DNA of 64,000 nucleotides, taken from contig NZ_AOIU01000045.1 of the NCBI RefSeq assembly GCF_000337455.1, forward strand, positions 57,412 through 121,411. Reading direction: 5' to 3'. Positions 33,628 to 43,025 of the stretch are shown here, one piece after another (position 1 is the first letter of the stretch; the number at the start of each line of letters is the position of its first letter). Under the pieces are notes generated by a model. That model searched no databases and was not told the origin of the DNA. It saw nothing but the letters and a program-made list of their open reading frames with translations. The DNA is from Halosimplex carlsbadense 2-9-1. GTDB lineage: Archaea; Halobacteriota; Halobacteria; Halobacteriales; Haloarculaceae. Made by a program: the position numbers and the translations under genes.

Positions 33628-34620
33628 TCACCAGCGGTGGTGGACGTAGTCGGCGACGTGGGCCTCGTAGATGTCGCGAACGGCGCCGTGGGTCTGGTGG
33701 GAGAGCGGATCGAGGTCGGCCGCGGCGTCGTTCTCGGCGACGTGGTCGGGCGAGGTCGACCCGGGGATCACCGTCGAGACGGCGTCGTGGTCGAGGACCC
33801 AGCGGAGCGTGAACTGCGCCATCGTCGCGTCGTCGGGGACGAACGGCCGCAGGTCGTCGACGGCCGCGAGCCCGTCCTCGAAGGGGGCGCCCGCGAACGT
33901 CTCGCCGCCCTTGCGGCCGACGCCGGCGTCGACGCCCTCCTCGGCGGCGGTCCGTCGGTGGTCGCCCTCGCCGAAGTCCTCCGGCCCTTCGAAGGCGTCG
34001 GCGAGCAGCCCCGACGCCAGCGGGACGCGGACGATGACCCCGATGTCCTCGTTGGCCGCGCGCTCGAAGAAGCGCTCGGCCGGGCGCTGGCGCAGCGGAT
34101 TGAAGATGATCTGCACCGACTCGACGACGTCGTACTCGATGGCCTTGTCGGCCTCCTCGACCTTCTCGACGCTGACGCCGGCGTGGTCGATCAGCCCTTC
34201 TTCTTTGAGCTGCTCCAGCACCCGGAAGTTCTCGGGGTCGTAGAACGCCTCCGTCGCCGGGCAGTGCAGCTGGACCAGATCCAGCGAGTCGACGCCCAGC
34301 CGGTCGAGCGACCCCTCGACGGACGACCGGAGTCCGTCCTCGGAGTGGCCGCCGTCCTCGTCCGGCGCGGCCTTCGTCGGCACGTAAATCTTCCTGTCCG
34401 GGTCCCGTTCGTCGAGCACCTCACCGATGAGTCGCTCGGCGCGGCCCTGTCCGTACACCTCTGCGGTGTCGACGACGTTGACGCCGTCGTCCAGCGCCGT
34501 GGCGATGGCCTCTTTGGCCTGTTCGTCGGTCACCTCGCCCCAGGACGGGCCGACGTTCCAGGTTCCCAGACCGATCTCCGTCACGTCCCAGCCGGTGGAG
34601 CCGAACTCGCGTGTGTCCAT
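33628..34620 (-). CDS. aldo/keto reductase
   Basis: 330 residues, (alpha/beta)8 NADPH-dependent oxidoreductase. Key segments are the N-terminal MDTREFGSTGWDVTEIGLGTW, catalytic Asp/Tyr in DTAEVYGQGRAE, the Lys in PTKAAP, His in DLVQLHC, and the cofactor loop IPGSTSPDHVAEN. The substrate is not predictable. It is divergent from the zinc-ribbon regulator gene at 34753. Confidence 0.9.
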   Translation of the reverse strand: MDTREFGSTGWDVTEIGLGTWNVGPSWGEVTDEQAKEAIATALDDGVNVVDTAEVYGQGRAERLIGEVLDERDPDRKIYVPTKAAPDEDGGHSEDGLRSSVEGSLDRLGVDSLDLVQLHCPATEAFYDPENFRVLEQLKEEGLIDHAGVSVEKVEEADKAIEYDVVESVQIIFNPLRQRPAERFFERAANEDIGVIVRVPLASGLLADAFEGPEDFGEGDHRRTAAEEGVDAGVGRKGGETFAGAPFEDGLAAVDDLRPFVPDDATMAQFTLRWVLDHDAVSTVIPGSTSPDHVAENDAAADLDPLSHQTHGAVRDIYEAHVADYVHHRW

Positions 34621-34752
34621 ACCTGATCCCTGGGTCGCTCGGGCGAAAAAGGTGGCCGATCCGGCGCGTGGTTCCCCTTCGCGGCGAGGCCGGAGCGTTC
34701 CGGACCGGGAGCGGTCCCAACCTATTTCGACCTGACTCGGGAAGAGTCGGGT

Positions 34753-35634
34753 ATGCCCGAGGACACCGACGCCGCAGCGGACGCCGATCCGGAGGATGCC
34801 TTCGCGCTCATCGGCAACGAGACGCGCGCGGCGATCCTCCGGACGCTCGGCGAGCGGCCCCACGACGGGGTCTCGTTCTCCGAGTTGCGCGAGGCCGTCG
34901 ACCCGGAGATCGACAGCGGGCAGTTCAACTACCACCTCTCGCAGCTGGTCGGACAGTTCGTCGACCGCGGCGAGGACGGCTACACGATGCGTGCCGAAGG
35001 GCTCACGCTCTATCGCCTCATCCGGGCTGGGAGCGTCAACCGTCGCGCTTCCCTCGACGCGTTCGAGATCGGGACCGACTGCTACTTCTGCGAGACTCCC
35101 GTCGAAGGGCACTACGACGAGGGCAACTTCGAGCTTCGCTGTCCGGGCTGTGACCACGTCTACGCCCACACGAAGTTGCCGCCGAGCGCCGTCGAGAGCG
35201 GCGACAGGGGTGACCTCCTCGACCGCGTCGACCAGTACAACCGCCACGAGATGCTCGCGTACGCCCGCGGCGTCTGCCCGATCTGCGCCGGCGTTCTCGA
35301 CTTCGAGTTCGTCCGCGGCGAGGACGTCTGGACCGAGGGAAGCGGTCGCCTCGACGTGTTCGTCGGCTGCCACTGCGACCACTGCGGAAGCTCCCAGTAC
35401 ATGTCGGTCGGGCTCACTCACCTCTATCATCCCGCCGTCGTCTCCTTTTTCCACGACCACGGCGTCGACGTGACCGGCCGACCCCACTGGGAACTGGAGT
35501 GGGCCATGACCGACCGCCATCTCACCGTCCGCTCGACCGACCCGTGGGAAGTCGCCCTTTCGATCCCCTGCGAGGACGAACGGCTCGAACTCGTCGTCGA
35601 CGGGGAGCTGTCCGTCGAAGCGACGCGGTCGTGA
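34753..35634 (+). CDS. winged-helix regulator with zinc-ribbon effector domain
   Basis: 293 residues. Residues about 15-95 form an ArsR-like wHTH (AFALIGNETRAAILRTLGE, then QFNYHLSQLVGQFV). The rest is a haloarchaeal effector domain with CYFCETP and CPGCDHV (one zinc knuckle pair) and CPICAGV with CHCDHCG (a second). Ligand-binding ArsR-like proteins of this layout are common in haloarchaea (families recalled as DUF7347/DUF7351). A T-rich patch at about 34720-34726 may be the promoter. Confidence 0.8.
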   Translation: MPEDTDAAADADPEDAFALIGNETRAAILRTLGERPHDGVSFSELREAVDPEIDSGQFNYHLSQLVGQFVDRGEDGYTMRAEGLTLYRLIRAGSVNRRASLDAFEIGTDCYFCETPVEGHYDEGNFELRCPGCDHVYAHTKLPPSAVESGDRGDLLDRVDQYNRHEMLAYARGVCPICAGVLDFEFVRGEDVWTEGSGRLDVFVGCHCDHCGSSQYMSVGLTHLYHPAVVSFFHDHGVDVTGRPHWELEWAMTDRHLTVRSTDPWEVALSIPCEDERLELVVDGELSVEATRS

Positions 35635-35726
35635 GCGACTCCCGCTGTCTCGAACCACCCCGGCCGTCTCGAACTACTACGGCCGTCTGTGACTGTTCGG
35701 TGTGGAGTACGACCGACAGCCGCAGT

Positions 35727-35940
35727 GGCGCGCGCTGTCGGGCGTGGCGGAGCACGGCGCGGTGTGACCGGAGGGACCACCGCGAAGCGAACGGGGAGCA
35801 GAGCGACCCGTGAGCACTGCGGAGGCCGCGAGACGGAGCCGTGGGAGAAGAGCGAGTGAGCGCAGCGAACGAGCGAATCGGCTGGGAAGGTCGTGGCTCC
35901 GTGCGGTCGTCGTGCGGATCTGGTGAACCGAACGGCCGAC
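35727..35940 (-). repeat. modular dispersed element, copy D (reverse orientation)
   Basis: Lies in the 479-bp gap 35635-36113, inverted relative to copies A-C. The reverse complement carries the core CCGCAC...CGACCTTCCCAGCCGATT (35876-35917) and the terminal GACAGCGCGCGCC (35727-35739). A weaker CACCAG-CCGCAC match extends to about 35935. The 5' GAAAGCCC module is not recognisable, so this copy is probably truncated. No gene is seen in this gap. Confidence 0.6.
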
Positions 35941-36113
35941 CGCGCCGAGGACGTTCGCCGATCGATTTCGACAGTCGTCACCCCGACGCAAGCTCGTCCC
36001 ACGCCGGGTCAGACAGGGACCACCACTCAATTCACAGAAACGACCAATAATTCCTGTCGAGTATCCCCCGCTTTGCCAGCCCACTCCGGGACCCTATCGA
36101 GTCCTGTACACGA

Positions 36114-37088
36114 TCAGGGAAGCGCCTCGCATGCAATCCCGTCACCGTCGCCATCGAGGCCGTGCGCTCCGCCGGACTGCTCGTGGACAGCTTGCGCGGC
36201 GGCCTGTGAAGAGAAGTCGTCACAGTCGTACTCGCCACTGGAAGGACCACCCTCCCGGTCGGCCCGGACAGCCTCCCCCTTCCACTGTGGCGGCGTGACA
36301 GATACGTCCTCACGCGGTTCGATCGTTCGTGAAAACGTTGCTGCGTTCCCGTCGACCGTCGTGTCGACCGTGAGGCGTTTGATGAGGCCATCGCTCCGAA
36401 CGACGACCTCCCCGGTGGTGTCGGTAGTCTCGTTGGAGACAGAATACATATGGAACCCGTGGCTACCGTTCCGCCACGTGTCGACGTACTCCAACGTCGT
36501 CCCGACGAAGACGTTGTCGAATACCGGTTGCTTGTGTATCCGTACGAGCAGGGCGTGATGGAAATTGACGAACCCGTAGTCGCTGAACTCCCGGTCGACG
36601 AAATAGTACGGTTCGACTTCGTCGCCGTCACGGTTCACTCCGCCGTTCCGGACGTAGCTGACCGTGTCCTCGGTGTACCACGTCTGGTTGGTGCTCTCAC
36701 CGTCTTCGAAGGCGCTGGTCTTCTGCAAGACCCGCCTCTTCTCGGTGAGGTTACTTCGAGCGGTCGCGTTCTCCCGGACCCACGAATACTCGTCCGGATT
36801 GTAGAGGTTGTAGTCGCCCGTGTACGTCGCTTTGACCACGTAGTCCGTTTGCCGGATCGCATTCCAGTGCTCGTAATCTAGTCGTGACACGTTCGTGATC
36901 TCCTGGTCGCTCGTTCCGTTCGGAAACGGAACTGGATCCTGAGTAACTCCGGCGGTCCCTTGCTTGGCTTGTCCTGACTCGTCGGGAGTTACTCCCGAAC
37001 AGCCGGAAAGAGCAATCAGGAAAAGTAAGACGAGAGACGTGAGGAGCGCGCGATTCACAGCGGTACGTTTGCTGGATACGTACATCAA
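36114..37088 (-). CDS. lipoprotein with C-terminal Excalibur domain
   Basis: 324 residues. A signal peptide with lipobox SGC (about residues 22-30) precedes a large beta-rich domain with many Asn-X-Ser/Thr sites and a SYVRNGG/YYFVDREFSD core. Residues about 285-324 match the Excalibur calcium-binding motif: YDCDDFSSQAAAQA, then LDGDGDGIACEAL with the DxDxDG loop and the two Cys. Base composition is clearly AT-richer than the neighbours, suggesting acquisition. The second ATG is an equally possible start. Confidence 0.75.
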   Translation of the reverse strand: MMYVSSKRTAVNRALLTSLVLLFLIALSGCSGVTPDESGQAKQGTAGVTQDPVPFPNGTSDQEITNVSRLDYEHWNAIRQTDYVVKATYTGDYNLYNPDEYSWVRENATARSNLTEKRRVLQKTSAFEDGESTNQTWYTEDTVSYVRNGGVNRDGDEVEPYYFVDREFSDYGFVNFHHALLVRIHKQPVFDNVFVGTTLEYVDTWRNGSHGFHMYSVSNETTDTTGEVVVRSDGLIKRLTVDTTVDGNAATFSRTIEPREDVSVTPPQWKGEAVRADREGGPSSGEYDCDDFSSQAAAQAVHEQSGGAHGLDGDGDGIACEALP

Positions 37089-37193
37089 AGTGCTGACCGT
37101 AATCGAAACGAGGCCAGGACAGAATATCTACGCACACTCGTTCGAGCGCGGTTCTGCCGAACAGTCAAGGGCCGAGGCGCGCTATAGCGCCCC

Positions 37194-38336
37194 ATGGACT
37201 TCGCCCTCACGCAGGAACAGCGCCAGATCCGCGACATGGTCGCAGAGTTCGTCGACGACGAGGTCGTCCCGCGGGCGGCCGAGATCGACGAGACCGACGA
37301 GTTCCCCGCCGACCTGATCGAGGAGATGGCCGAACTGGGTCTGATGGGCATGCCGATCCCCGAGGAATACGGCGGTGCCGGCCTCGACTACCACGCCTAC
37401 CCCGAAGCGCTGGTCGAGATTTCGAGAGGGAGCGGCGGCCTCGGAACGATCGTCGCCGCCCACGTCTCGCTGGCGTGCAACATGGTCTACGAGTTCGGCG
37501 ACGAGGCCCAGTGCGAGGCCTACCTCGTCCCGATGGCCGAGGGCGAGGAGATCGGTGCCTTCGCGCTCTCGGAACCGGGCGCGGGCAGCGACGTGCCGGC
37601 GATGGAGACCACGGCGGAGCGATCCGGGGACACGTACACGATCGACGGCGGGAAGCTGTGGATCTCGAACGGTTCCGTGGCCGACACGGTCGTCGTCTTC
37701 GCCAAGACCGACCCCGAGGCTGGCGGCAAGGGCATCTCCTCGTTCGTGGTCCGACCCGAGGAAGACGAGGGGTTCCACGTCGAGGGGACCGAACACAAAC
37801 TCGGCGACAAGGGGTGTCCGACCGCGGAACTCCGATTCGACGGGATGGAGATCCCCGCCGACCGCCGGCTCGGCGAGGAGGGCGCCGGCTTCGTGCAGGC
37901 GCTCAAGACGCTCAACGGCGGCCGCATCACCATCGCCGCGCGCTCGATCGGCCTCGCGCAGGCCGCGCTCGACGACGCGCTCGAATACGCCCAGGACCGC
38001 GAGCAGTTCGACCAGCCGATCTCCGACTTCCAGGCCATCCAGCACAAGCTGGCGGACATGGACACGAAGATCAACGCGGCGCGCTATCTCATGCACGCCG
38101 CGGCCGACAAGAAGATGCGCGGCGACCGCTACGTCAAGGAGGCCGCCCAGGCGAAACTGTACGCCTCCGAGATGGCTCGGGAGGTGTGCAACGAGGCCGT
38201 CCAGATCCACGGCGGCTACGGCTACACGAAGGACTTCGCCGTCGAGCGGTACTACCGGGACGCGAAGCTCAACGAAATCTACGAGGGGACCAGCGAAGTG
38301 CTGCGGAACACGGTCGCCGACCAGTTGCTGGGCTGA
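37194..38336 (+). CDS. acyl-CoA dehydrogenase
   Basis: 380 residues, FAD-dependent enzyme that introduces the alpha-beta double bond into acyl-CoA. The FAD/substrate signature is [13 protein letters not shown] (residues about 120-133), with the [16 protein letters not shown] helix and the C-terminal [18 protein letters not shown] block. The catalytic base Glu is in IYEGTSEV near the end. The length is normal. Electrons would go to ETF, which is not in the window. Functionally it pairs with the dehydrogenase at 31111 and thiolase at 61898. Confidence 0.95.
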   Translation: MDFALTQEQRQIRDMVAEFVDDEVVPRAAEIDETDEFPADLIEEMAELGLMGMPIPEEYGGAGLDYHAYPEALVEISRGSGGLGTIVAAHVSLACNMVYEFGDEAQCEAYLVPMAEGEEIGAFALSEPGAGSDVPAMETTAERSGDTYTIDGGKLWISNGSVADTVVVFAKTDPEAGGKGISSFVVRPEEDEGFHVEGTEHKLGDKGCPTAELRFDGMEIPADRRLGEEGAGFVQALKTLNGGRITIAARSIGLAQAALDDALEYAQDREQFDQPISDFQAIQHKLADMDTKINAARYLMHAAADKKMRGDRYVKEAAQAKLYASEMAREVCNEAVQIHGGYGYTKDFAVERYYRDAKLNEIYEGTSEVLRNTVADQLLG

Positions 38337-38522
38337 GCGGCTCGGAGACTCCGGCGGCGGTCGACTCGTCGACCGGTGGACCGGACCGCGGGCCGGAACT
38401 AATCCGTCCGCGACTCGTACACACGAGCGGACAACCATGCGCTTGGAGGGGAGAGCCAGCCGACGGGGGAACCGGCAGCCGAACGAACTCGAAGGGTGGG
38501 AACGCGGGGGTGACCGGCCCCC

Positions 38523-38963
38523 GTGGTGAACCCCGCACGCGCCGACGCGCTCGTCGACCTGGTCTACGGAGGACTGATCGCGCTCGCTATCGTGCTGATC
38601 GCGACCGTGGACACGAACGTCGGGATCGCCTTCGGCGTCGGCGTCTTCGCGGCGTACGTCGTCCACGTCGTCTGGAAGATGGTCCGGTTCGACCCCGACT
38701 GGATGACCCGCACGGTCAGGGAGACCGTCGAGGAGACGGTCGGCGACTCGGTCGAACGGACGGTCGAGGAGTCCGTCGAGCAGACCGTCGAGGAGTCGGT
38801 TGGGGAGACCGTCGAACAGGCGATGGGTGACCAGCTCGACGAGGTCCAGGAACGGGTCGAATCACTGGACGAACGCGTCGAGGGCACTCCGCGAGCGGAC
38901 GAGGTCGGCGACGCGGACGAGGCGACCGACTCCGGAGAGGGAGCCGACGATACTCGTGCCTGA
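38523..38963 (+). CDS. membrane protein with four-residue TVEE-type repeats
   Basis: 146 residues from tandem GTG codons at 38523/38526. Two hydrophobic helices cover about residues 12-30 and 33-53. Residues 64-103 are ten tandem four-residue units of the form [T/S]V-[E/G/R]-[E/D/Q/R], which should make a continuous amphipathic helix with a hydrophobic Val stripe. A coiled-coil segment (EVQERVESLDERVEG) and an acidic tail end the protein. Function unknown; possible membrane-bound helical scaffold. Confidence 0.65.
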   Translation: MVNPARADALVDLVYGGLIALAIVLIATVDTNVGIAFGVGVFAAYVVHVVWKMVRFDPDWMTRTVRETVEETVGDSVERTVEESVEQTVEESVGETVEQAMGDQLDEVQERVESLDERVEGTPRADEVGDADEATDSGEGADDTRA

Positions 38964-38997
38964 CGCGACGTGTCGACCCACCGATCTCCCCCGCCCC

Positions 38998-39423
38998 TCA
39001 CCGGACGACGACCACCGGGACCGGGGAGCGGCGGAGCACCTTCTCGGCGACGTTCCCGACGAACAGCCGCTCGGCGACGGTGCCGCCGTGGCTGCCGATG
39101 ACCACCGTGTCGTAGTCGTCGGCCCCGTTGATGATAGCGCGCACGGGGTGGCCGAGGGCAACCTCGGTGTCGAGGGTGGCGTCCCCGTCGGCGTCGTCGA
39201 CGATCGCCCGGGCCCGCTCGAATATCGGTTCGGCGTGCTCGCGCGCGGCCGCGTCGATGTCGTCGGCGACCGCGATCCCGGTGGCTTTCCCCCACAGCGG
39301 CGAGGGCTCGCCGACCACGTGCAGGACCGTGAACTCGGCGTTCGGATAGGCTTCCGCGGCGTATTCGAGCGCTCGTTCACTCATTTCCGAACCGTCCATC
39401 GGGACGAGAACACGCGAGATCAT
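38998..39423 (-). CDS. universal stress protein
   Basis: 141 residues. The UspA fold shows the N-terminal strand MISRVLVPMDGSEMS and the ATP-binding motif GSHGGTVAERLFVGNVAEKVL (G-x2-G-x9-G-[ST/N]) near the C-terminus. Family members bind ATP or other ligands and act in stress responses. It is followed downstream in the same direction by nothing, and preceded by the phosphate permease gene on the same strand 75 bp away. Confidence 0.92.
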   Translation of the reverse strand: MISRVLVPMDGSEMSERALEYAAEAYPNAEFTVLHVVGEPSPLWGKATGIAVADDIDAAAREHAEPIFERARAIVDDADGDATLDTEVALGHPVRAIINGADDYDTVVIGSHGGTVAERLFVGNVAEKVLRRSPVPVVVVR

Positions 39424-39498
39424 ACCTCCCCTACGGGCAGGGCAGGGAAAAACTGGAGGTGTCGAGCGAGCGGTCACGGTGGGCAGCGGGTCGTGCGC

Positions 39499-40680
39499 TC
39501 AGGCGACCGGGACCAGCGTGAAGAAGACGTACGCGAGCAGCGTCGACATCGTCGGGCCGATTATCCACATCGAGACGTACTTGGCGATGGCCCGGGGGTT
39601 GAACAGGTCGCCCGCGTCGAGTACTTCCGGGGATTCGGCCTCGCCGATCTCCGTCACTGGGGCGTCCGGCTCGGCCGCCAGCGCCGCCGGTTCGATCTCG
39701 GCATCGAGGTCGCCACGGAGCGCGTCACGTGCGGCGATGGGACGGGTCGCCCGCCCCCAGCCGAGGCCGACGATCGTCATCACCGACGCCATGACGAGGC
39801 TGATCGGGATGCCGATGTACGAGAGCGCGGTCGTGACCGTCGAGGCGGTGATCATGACGACGAGCGCCGCGAGCAGCGGGATATCGGAGAGTTCGGAGCC
39901 GACCGACTCCATCGTCCGGCGGGCGATCGTGAACCCGCCCAGCCCGATGGCGACGGTCGCGATGCCGATCGCGATGTCGGGTTCGAGCGCGCGGCTGCTG
40001 ACCAGCGGCGCGACGGCGTTGGGAACGTTGCTCGCGCCCGCCGAGAAGGCCATGTAGCAGCCGATGACGAGGACGACGAGCGTCCCGGCGAGCTCGCCGC
40101 GGGTCGTGTTCGGTCCCAGAGTGGGCCGCGGGAGCGCGCCGCTCCGATCGAGTGCAAGCGTCGGTCCCTCGGAGACCTCGATCCGGACGCGCCGGTTGAG
40201 CTCCGGGTAGACGTACCGGCCGACGGTCACCCCGATCCAGAACCCGACGACCGGCGTCACGATCCACCAGGAGACGATCCACCCGATCGTCTGGAAGTTG
40301 GCCGTGTCGGTCGCGAGGCCGAGCCCCGCGATCGCGCCGACGGTCGTCATCGAGGTCGGGACGGGCACTCCGAAGACGTTCGCGACGAGGATCCCGAACC
40401 CGATGAAAAAGAGAACGGCCACCCCCGCGCCGAGCGAGATCTCCGTCGTGACGATGTCGCCGCTGAGCGTGTCCATGACGTTCCGACCGACCGTCCAGCC
40501 GCCCAGAAACACGAACAATGTCATCAGTGCGGCGGCCGTGACCTTCCGGAGGATTCCGGCGCCCACGGCGGGCCCCCACGCGATCCCAGTCGAGGACCCC
40601 CCGATGTTGAATCCGACGAACACCGACGCGACCACCCCCAGGAGGAGCACGGTCCGGACCATCGTCTGGGGGAAAAGCAC
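39499..40680 (-). CDS. PiT-family inorganic phosphate permease
   Basis: 393 residues with about ten transmembrane helices. Both PD001131-type signature regions are visible: NIGGSSTGIAWGPAVGAGIL near the N-terminus and AGASNVPNAVAPLV in the middle. A cytoplasmic Glu/Asp-rich loop (ALAAEPDAPVTEIGEAESPEVLD) sits before the last helices. The protein probably imports phosphate with Na+ or H+. The start at 40680 is close to an alternative ATG six codons in. Confidence 0.9.
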   Translation of the reverse strand: MLFPQTMVRTVLLLGVVASVFVGFNIGGSSTGIAWGPAVGAGILRKVTAAALMTLFVFLGGWTVGRNVMDTLSGDIVTTEISLGAGVAVLFFIGFGILVANVFGVPVPTSMTTVGAIAGLGLATDTANFQTIGWIVSWWIVTPVVGFWIGVTVGRYVYPELNRRVRIEVSEGPTLALDRSGALPRPTLGPNTTRGELAGTLVVLVIGCYMAFSAGASNVPNAVAPLVSSRALEPDIAIGIATVAIGLGGFTIARRTMESVGSELSDIPLLAALVVMITASTVTTALSYIGIPISLVMASVMTIVGLGWGRATRPIAARDALRGDLDAEIEPAALAAEPDAPVTEIGEAESPEVLDAGDLFNPRAIAKYVSMWIIGPTMSTLLAYVFFTLVPVA

Positions 40681-40809
40681 GTCACGGCAACGTAATTATG
40701 CGCCGGCTATGGTCGACCGCGACACGGTAAGCCCTCGACTCCCGGGATCAGGTGGAACCGTGGCGCGCTCACACCGAGTCGGAGAGAAGAACCGGCACGG
40801 GTCCGCGGG

Positions 40810-41100
40810 TCACTCGTTCGCGGTCGGGATGGGCCCGGTGCCGACGACTTCGTGGACCGCCTCGGTGAACTCCTGGCGGGTCTCGAAGTAGGGGGTGTCG
40901 ATCTCGTCCATCACGTCGGCCAGATCCCGGGGCCCGTCGGGCGTGCGGACCGTGCTGTCGCCCTCGCGCTCGACGATGTCGCTGTGGGCGGCGCCCCAGT
41001 TCAGGCGCGAGGTGACGCGCGCGAGGGGCGCGCCCTCGACCGGTTCGCCCTCGCCGAGCTCGACCGCGGGTTCCTCCTCCTCGGAGTCGTCGTCAGCCAT
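40810..41100 (-). CDS. small acidic haloarchaeal protein (DUF5789 type)
   Basis: 96 residues. An acidic N-terminus (ADDDSEEEEPAVELGEGE) leads into a conserved compact domain (APLARVTSRLNWGAAHSDIVEREGD; VMDEIDTPYFETRQEF). The family, recalled as DUF5789, is conserved across haloarchaea and uncharacterised. It sits directly downstream of cetZ, 69 bp after its stop, in the same orientation. Confidence 0.75.
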   Translation of the reverse strand: MADDDSEEEEPAVELGEGEPVEGAPLARVTSRLNWGAAHSDIVEREGDSTVRTPDGPRDLADVMDEIDTPYFETRQEFTEAVHEVVGTGPIPTANE

Positions 41101-41169
41101 GCCTGTCAGTTTCCCGGCCCGGCGATTAGAGCTTTCGCTTCCAGATGGCGGGAGACGCGAAGCCGAGAG

Positions 41170-42255
41170 TCAGAACAGGTCGTCGAGTTCCTCGTTGACG
41201 AACGCCTCTTTGGCCTCGCCGCGGTCGTCGTTTTTCGACTCGTGGGCCTCCTTGGCCCGTTCCATGAACTCGTCGATGCGGTTGGAGCGCTCGACGCCGC
41301 CCAGCAGGACCAGCGCGGCGATGCGTTCGGAGTCGAGCGGGAAGTCGCCGCCGCGAACCTGCATGCTGCCGGTCTCCTCTTCGATCCACGAGCGGGCGCG
41401 TTCGACGCCCTTCCGGGAGATGCGCTCGGGCTGGCCGGCGACGACGAGCAGGCCCGTCTCGGCCTCGACGACGTTCGGGACGCTGGTGCCGGTCAACAGC
41501 GCGTTGCGCGTGGTGGAGGTGATCGCGTTGACGTTCTCGCCGGCGTCCTCGCTGGCGGCGGCGCTGGCGTACCCCAGCACGGCCATCCCGCCGGGGCGGA
41601 GCGTGTTGATGATCTCCGAGGAGTCGACGACGCTTTCGGCGACCTCGTCGACGGCATCTATCTCGCCGGAGGCGAACAGGAGACCGAGCCGCTGGGCGAT
41701 GTTGTCGTTGATCTCGGCGAAGCCCTCTTCCATGGACTCGCCCGCGGTGCGCCAGGCGTCGTTGTCGATCAGCAGGAGCGAGTCGGCCTCGCGCGCGACG
41801 GTCTTGAGCGAGCGACCGGCGTTGGCCTGGTAGATGGCGCCCTCGTCGCGTCCCGGGAGGATGCCGGTGACGTAGACGGGGATGTCGTGGATGCGCTTGA
41901 GTTCCCGGGCGAGCGCGGGCGCGCCGCCGGAGCCGGTGCCGCCGCCGAGGCCCGCGACGATGACGACGGCCTCGGCCTCGGTGGAGAGCTTCGCGTCGAG
42001 GCCGTCCATCACCTCCGTCGCCTCGGCTTGCATGATCTCGGCGCCGAGTTCGTTGTCGCCGCCGACCCCGTGACCCTTCACGCGGTCGCGGCCGATCAGC
42101 ATCGTATCGATATCGAGATTCCGCAGGTCCGCCTCGGCGGTGTTGACCGCCATCGCCCCCTGCACGGCGCCGAACCCCATGTCATAATCGTACTCGGCCA
42201 ATCGCTGGGTCACCTTGCCCCCAGCCTGGCCGACACCAATCAGGACGACTTTCAT
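41170..42255 (-). CDS. cetZ: CetZ tubulin-like cytoskeletal GTPase
   Basis: 361 residues. The N-terminal GTPase domain opens with MKVVLIGVGQAGGKV and has the tubulin/FtsZ signature GLGGGTGSGGAP (residues about 107-118) and the NIAQRLGLL segment. It lacks the long N-terminal tail of archaeal FtsZ1/2, as expected for CetZ. CetZ proteins polymerise with GTP at the membrane and affect cell shape and motility in haloarchaea. The gene is divergent from the secretion-like operon, and an inverted repeat at 42258-42276 lies between its start and TATA box. Confidence 0.92.
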   Translation of the reverse strand: MKVVLIGVGQAGGKVTQRLAEYDYDMGFGAVQGAMAVNTAEADLRNLDIDTMLIGRDRVKGHGVGGDNELGAEIMQAEATEVMDGLDAKLSTEAEAVVIVAGLGGGTGSGGAPALARELKRIHDIPVYVTGILPGRDEGAIYQANAGRSLKTVAREADSLLLIDNDAWRTAGESMEEGFAEINDNIAQRLGLLFASGEIDAVDEVAESVVDSSEIINTLRPGGMAVLGYASAAASEDAGENVNAITSTTRNALLTGTSVPNVVEAETGLLVVAGQPERISRKGVERARSWIEEETGSMQVRGGDFPLDSERIAALVLLGGVERSNRIDEFMERAKEAHESKNDDRGEAKEAFVNEELDDLF

Positions 42256-42257
42256 AT

Positions 42258-42288
42258 CACTACCCTCGGAGTAGTGGTTATTCAACGT
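42258..42288 (-). promoter_or_regulatory. cetZ promoter with overlapping operator-like repeat
   Basis: On the minus strand, TTGAATAACC (about 42277-42286) is the TATA candidate. CACTAC-N7-GTAGTG (42258-42276), a perfect 6-bp inverted repeat, lies between it and the ATG at 42255, i.e. over the start site. A bound repressor would block initiation. Confidence 0.5.
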
Positions 42289-42335
42289 TGGGTACGGCCG
42301 AGGGTTCAAGTGCGGTGACGGGACCACCGTCGACC

Positions 42336-43022
42336 ATGTCCGAGCGAGACCTCGACGCGCGACTCGACGCCGTCGAACGCGCGCTGACCGATGGCGACAC
42401 CGACCTGCGAGAGCTGCGCGACCGCAGCGGCGTCGTCGACGACGTCCAGACCCTCGAAGCGCGGCTCGAAAGCGTCGAATCCCGTCTGGACGAACTCGAA
42501 GCCGGCCTCGAAGCCGTCCGCGGCTACGCTGGCAACGTCCGCGCCGTCAACCGGGAGGTCGAACGCCGCGCCAGCGCCGCCCTCGCCAAGGCCGAAACCG
42601 TCGAGGCCGCCGTCGGTAACGACGGGACGGCCCGCGGCCGATCCGAGGAACGCCCTGGTAACCGGTCCCCCGACCGCGTCGGCCACGGCGAACCGCAGAA
42701 CGACGCGCACGCGAAACCACCGTCCGACCGGTCGTCGACGGGACCGACCGGGACGACACCCGACCCGTCGGCGGCGGGTCGAAACGGAGCGACGAGCGCG
42801 GGCCGCGACCTGACCGATCCGAACGGGTCCGCTCACGACGACGGTAGCCGACACACCGGCCGCGGCCAGCCCGACGACCCCCAGTCCGGCGACGACCGTC
42901 GCGGTCGCGTGGTTCGTGACGACGACCGTTCCCGGAGAGACGGGTCGGCGGGGTCGTCCTCGGAGTCGGAGTCCGACGGCGGGACCGAGCAGTTCATCGA
43001 GCGCGTCCGCGACGCGCTGTAG
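42336..43022 (+). CDS. coiled-coil protein with disordered tail (DUF7310 type)
   Basis: 228 residues. Residues 1-95 are a strong coiled coil (LDARLDAVERALTDGD, TLEARLESVESRLDELEAGL). The rest is low-complexity, rich in Asp, Arg, Gly, Ser and Pro, ending in an EQFIERVRDAL helix. It starts the operon that continues with the membrane protein at 43026 three bases after its stop. Family recalled as DUF7310; it probably acts as cytoplasmic adaptor of the secretion-like system. Confidence 0.7.
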   Translation: MSERDLDARLDAVERALTDGDTDLRELRDRSGVVDDVQTLEARLESVESRLDELEAGLEAVRGYAGNVRAVNREVERRASAALAKAETVEAAVGNDGTARGRSEERPGNRSPDRVGHGEPQNDAHAKPPSDRSSTGPTGTTPDPSAAGRNGATSAGRDLTDPNGSAHDDGSRHTGRGQPDDPQSGDDRRGRVVRDDDRSRRDGSAGSSSESESDGGTEQFIERVRDAL

Positions 43023-43025
43023 GCC

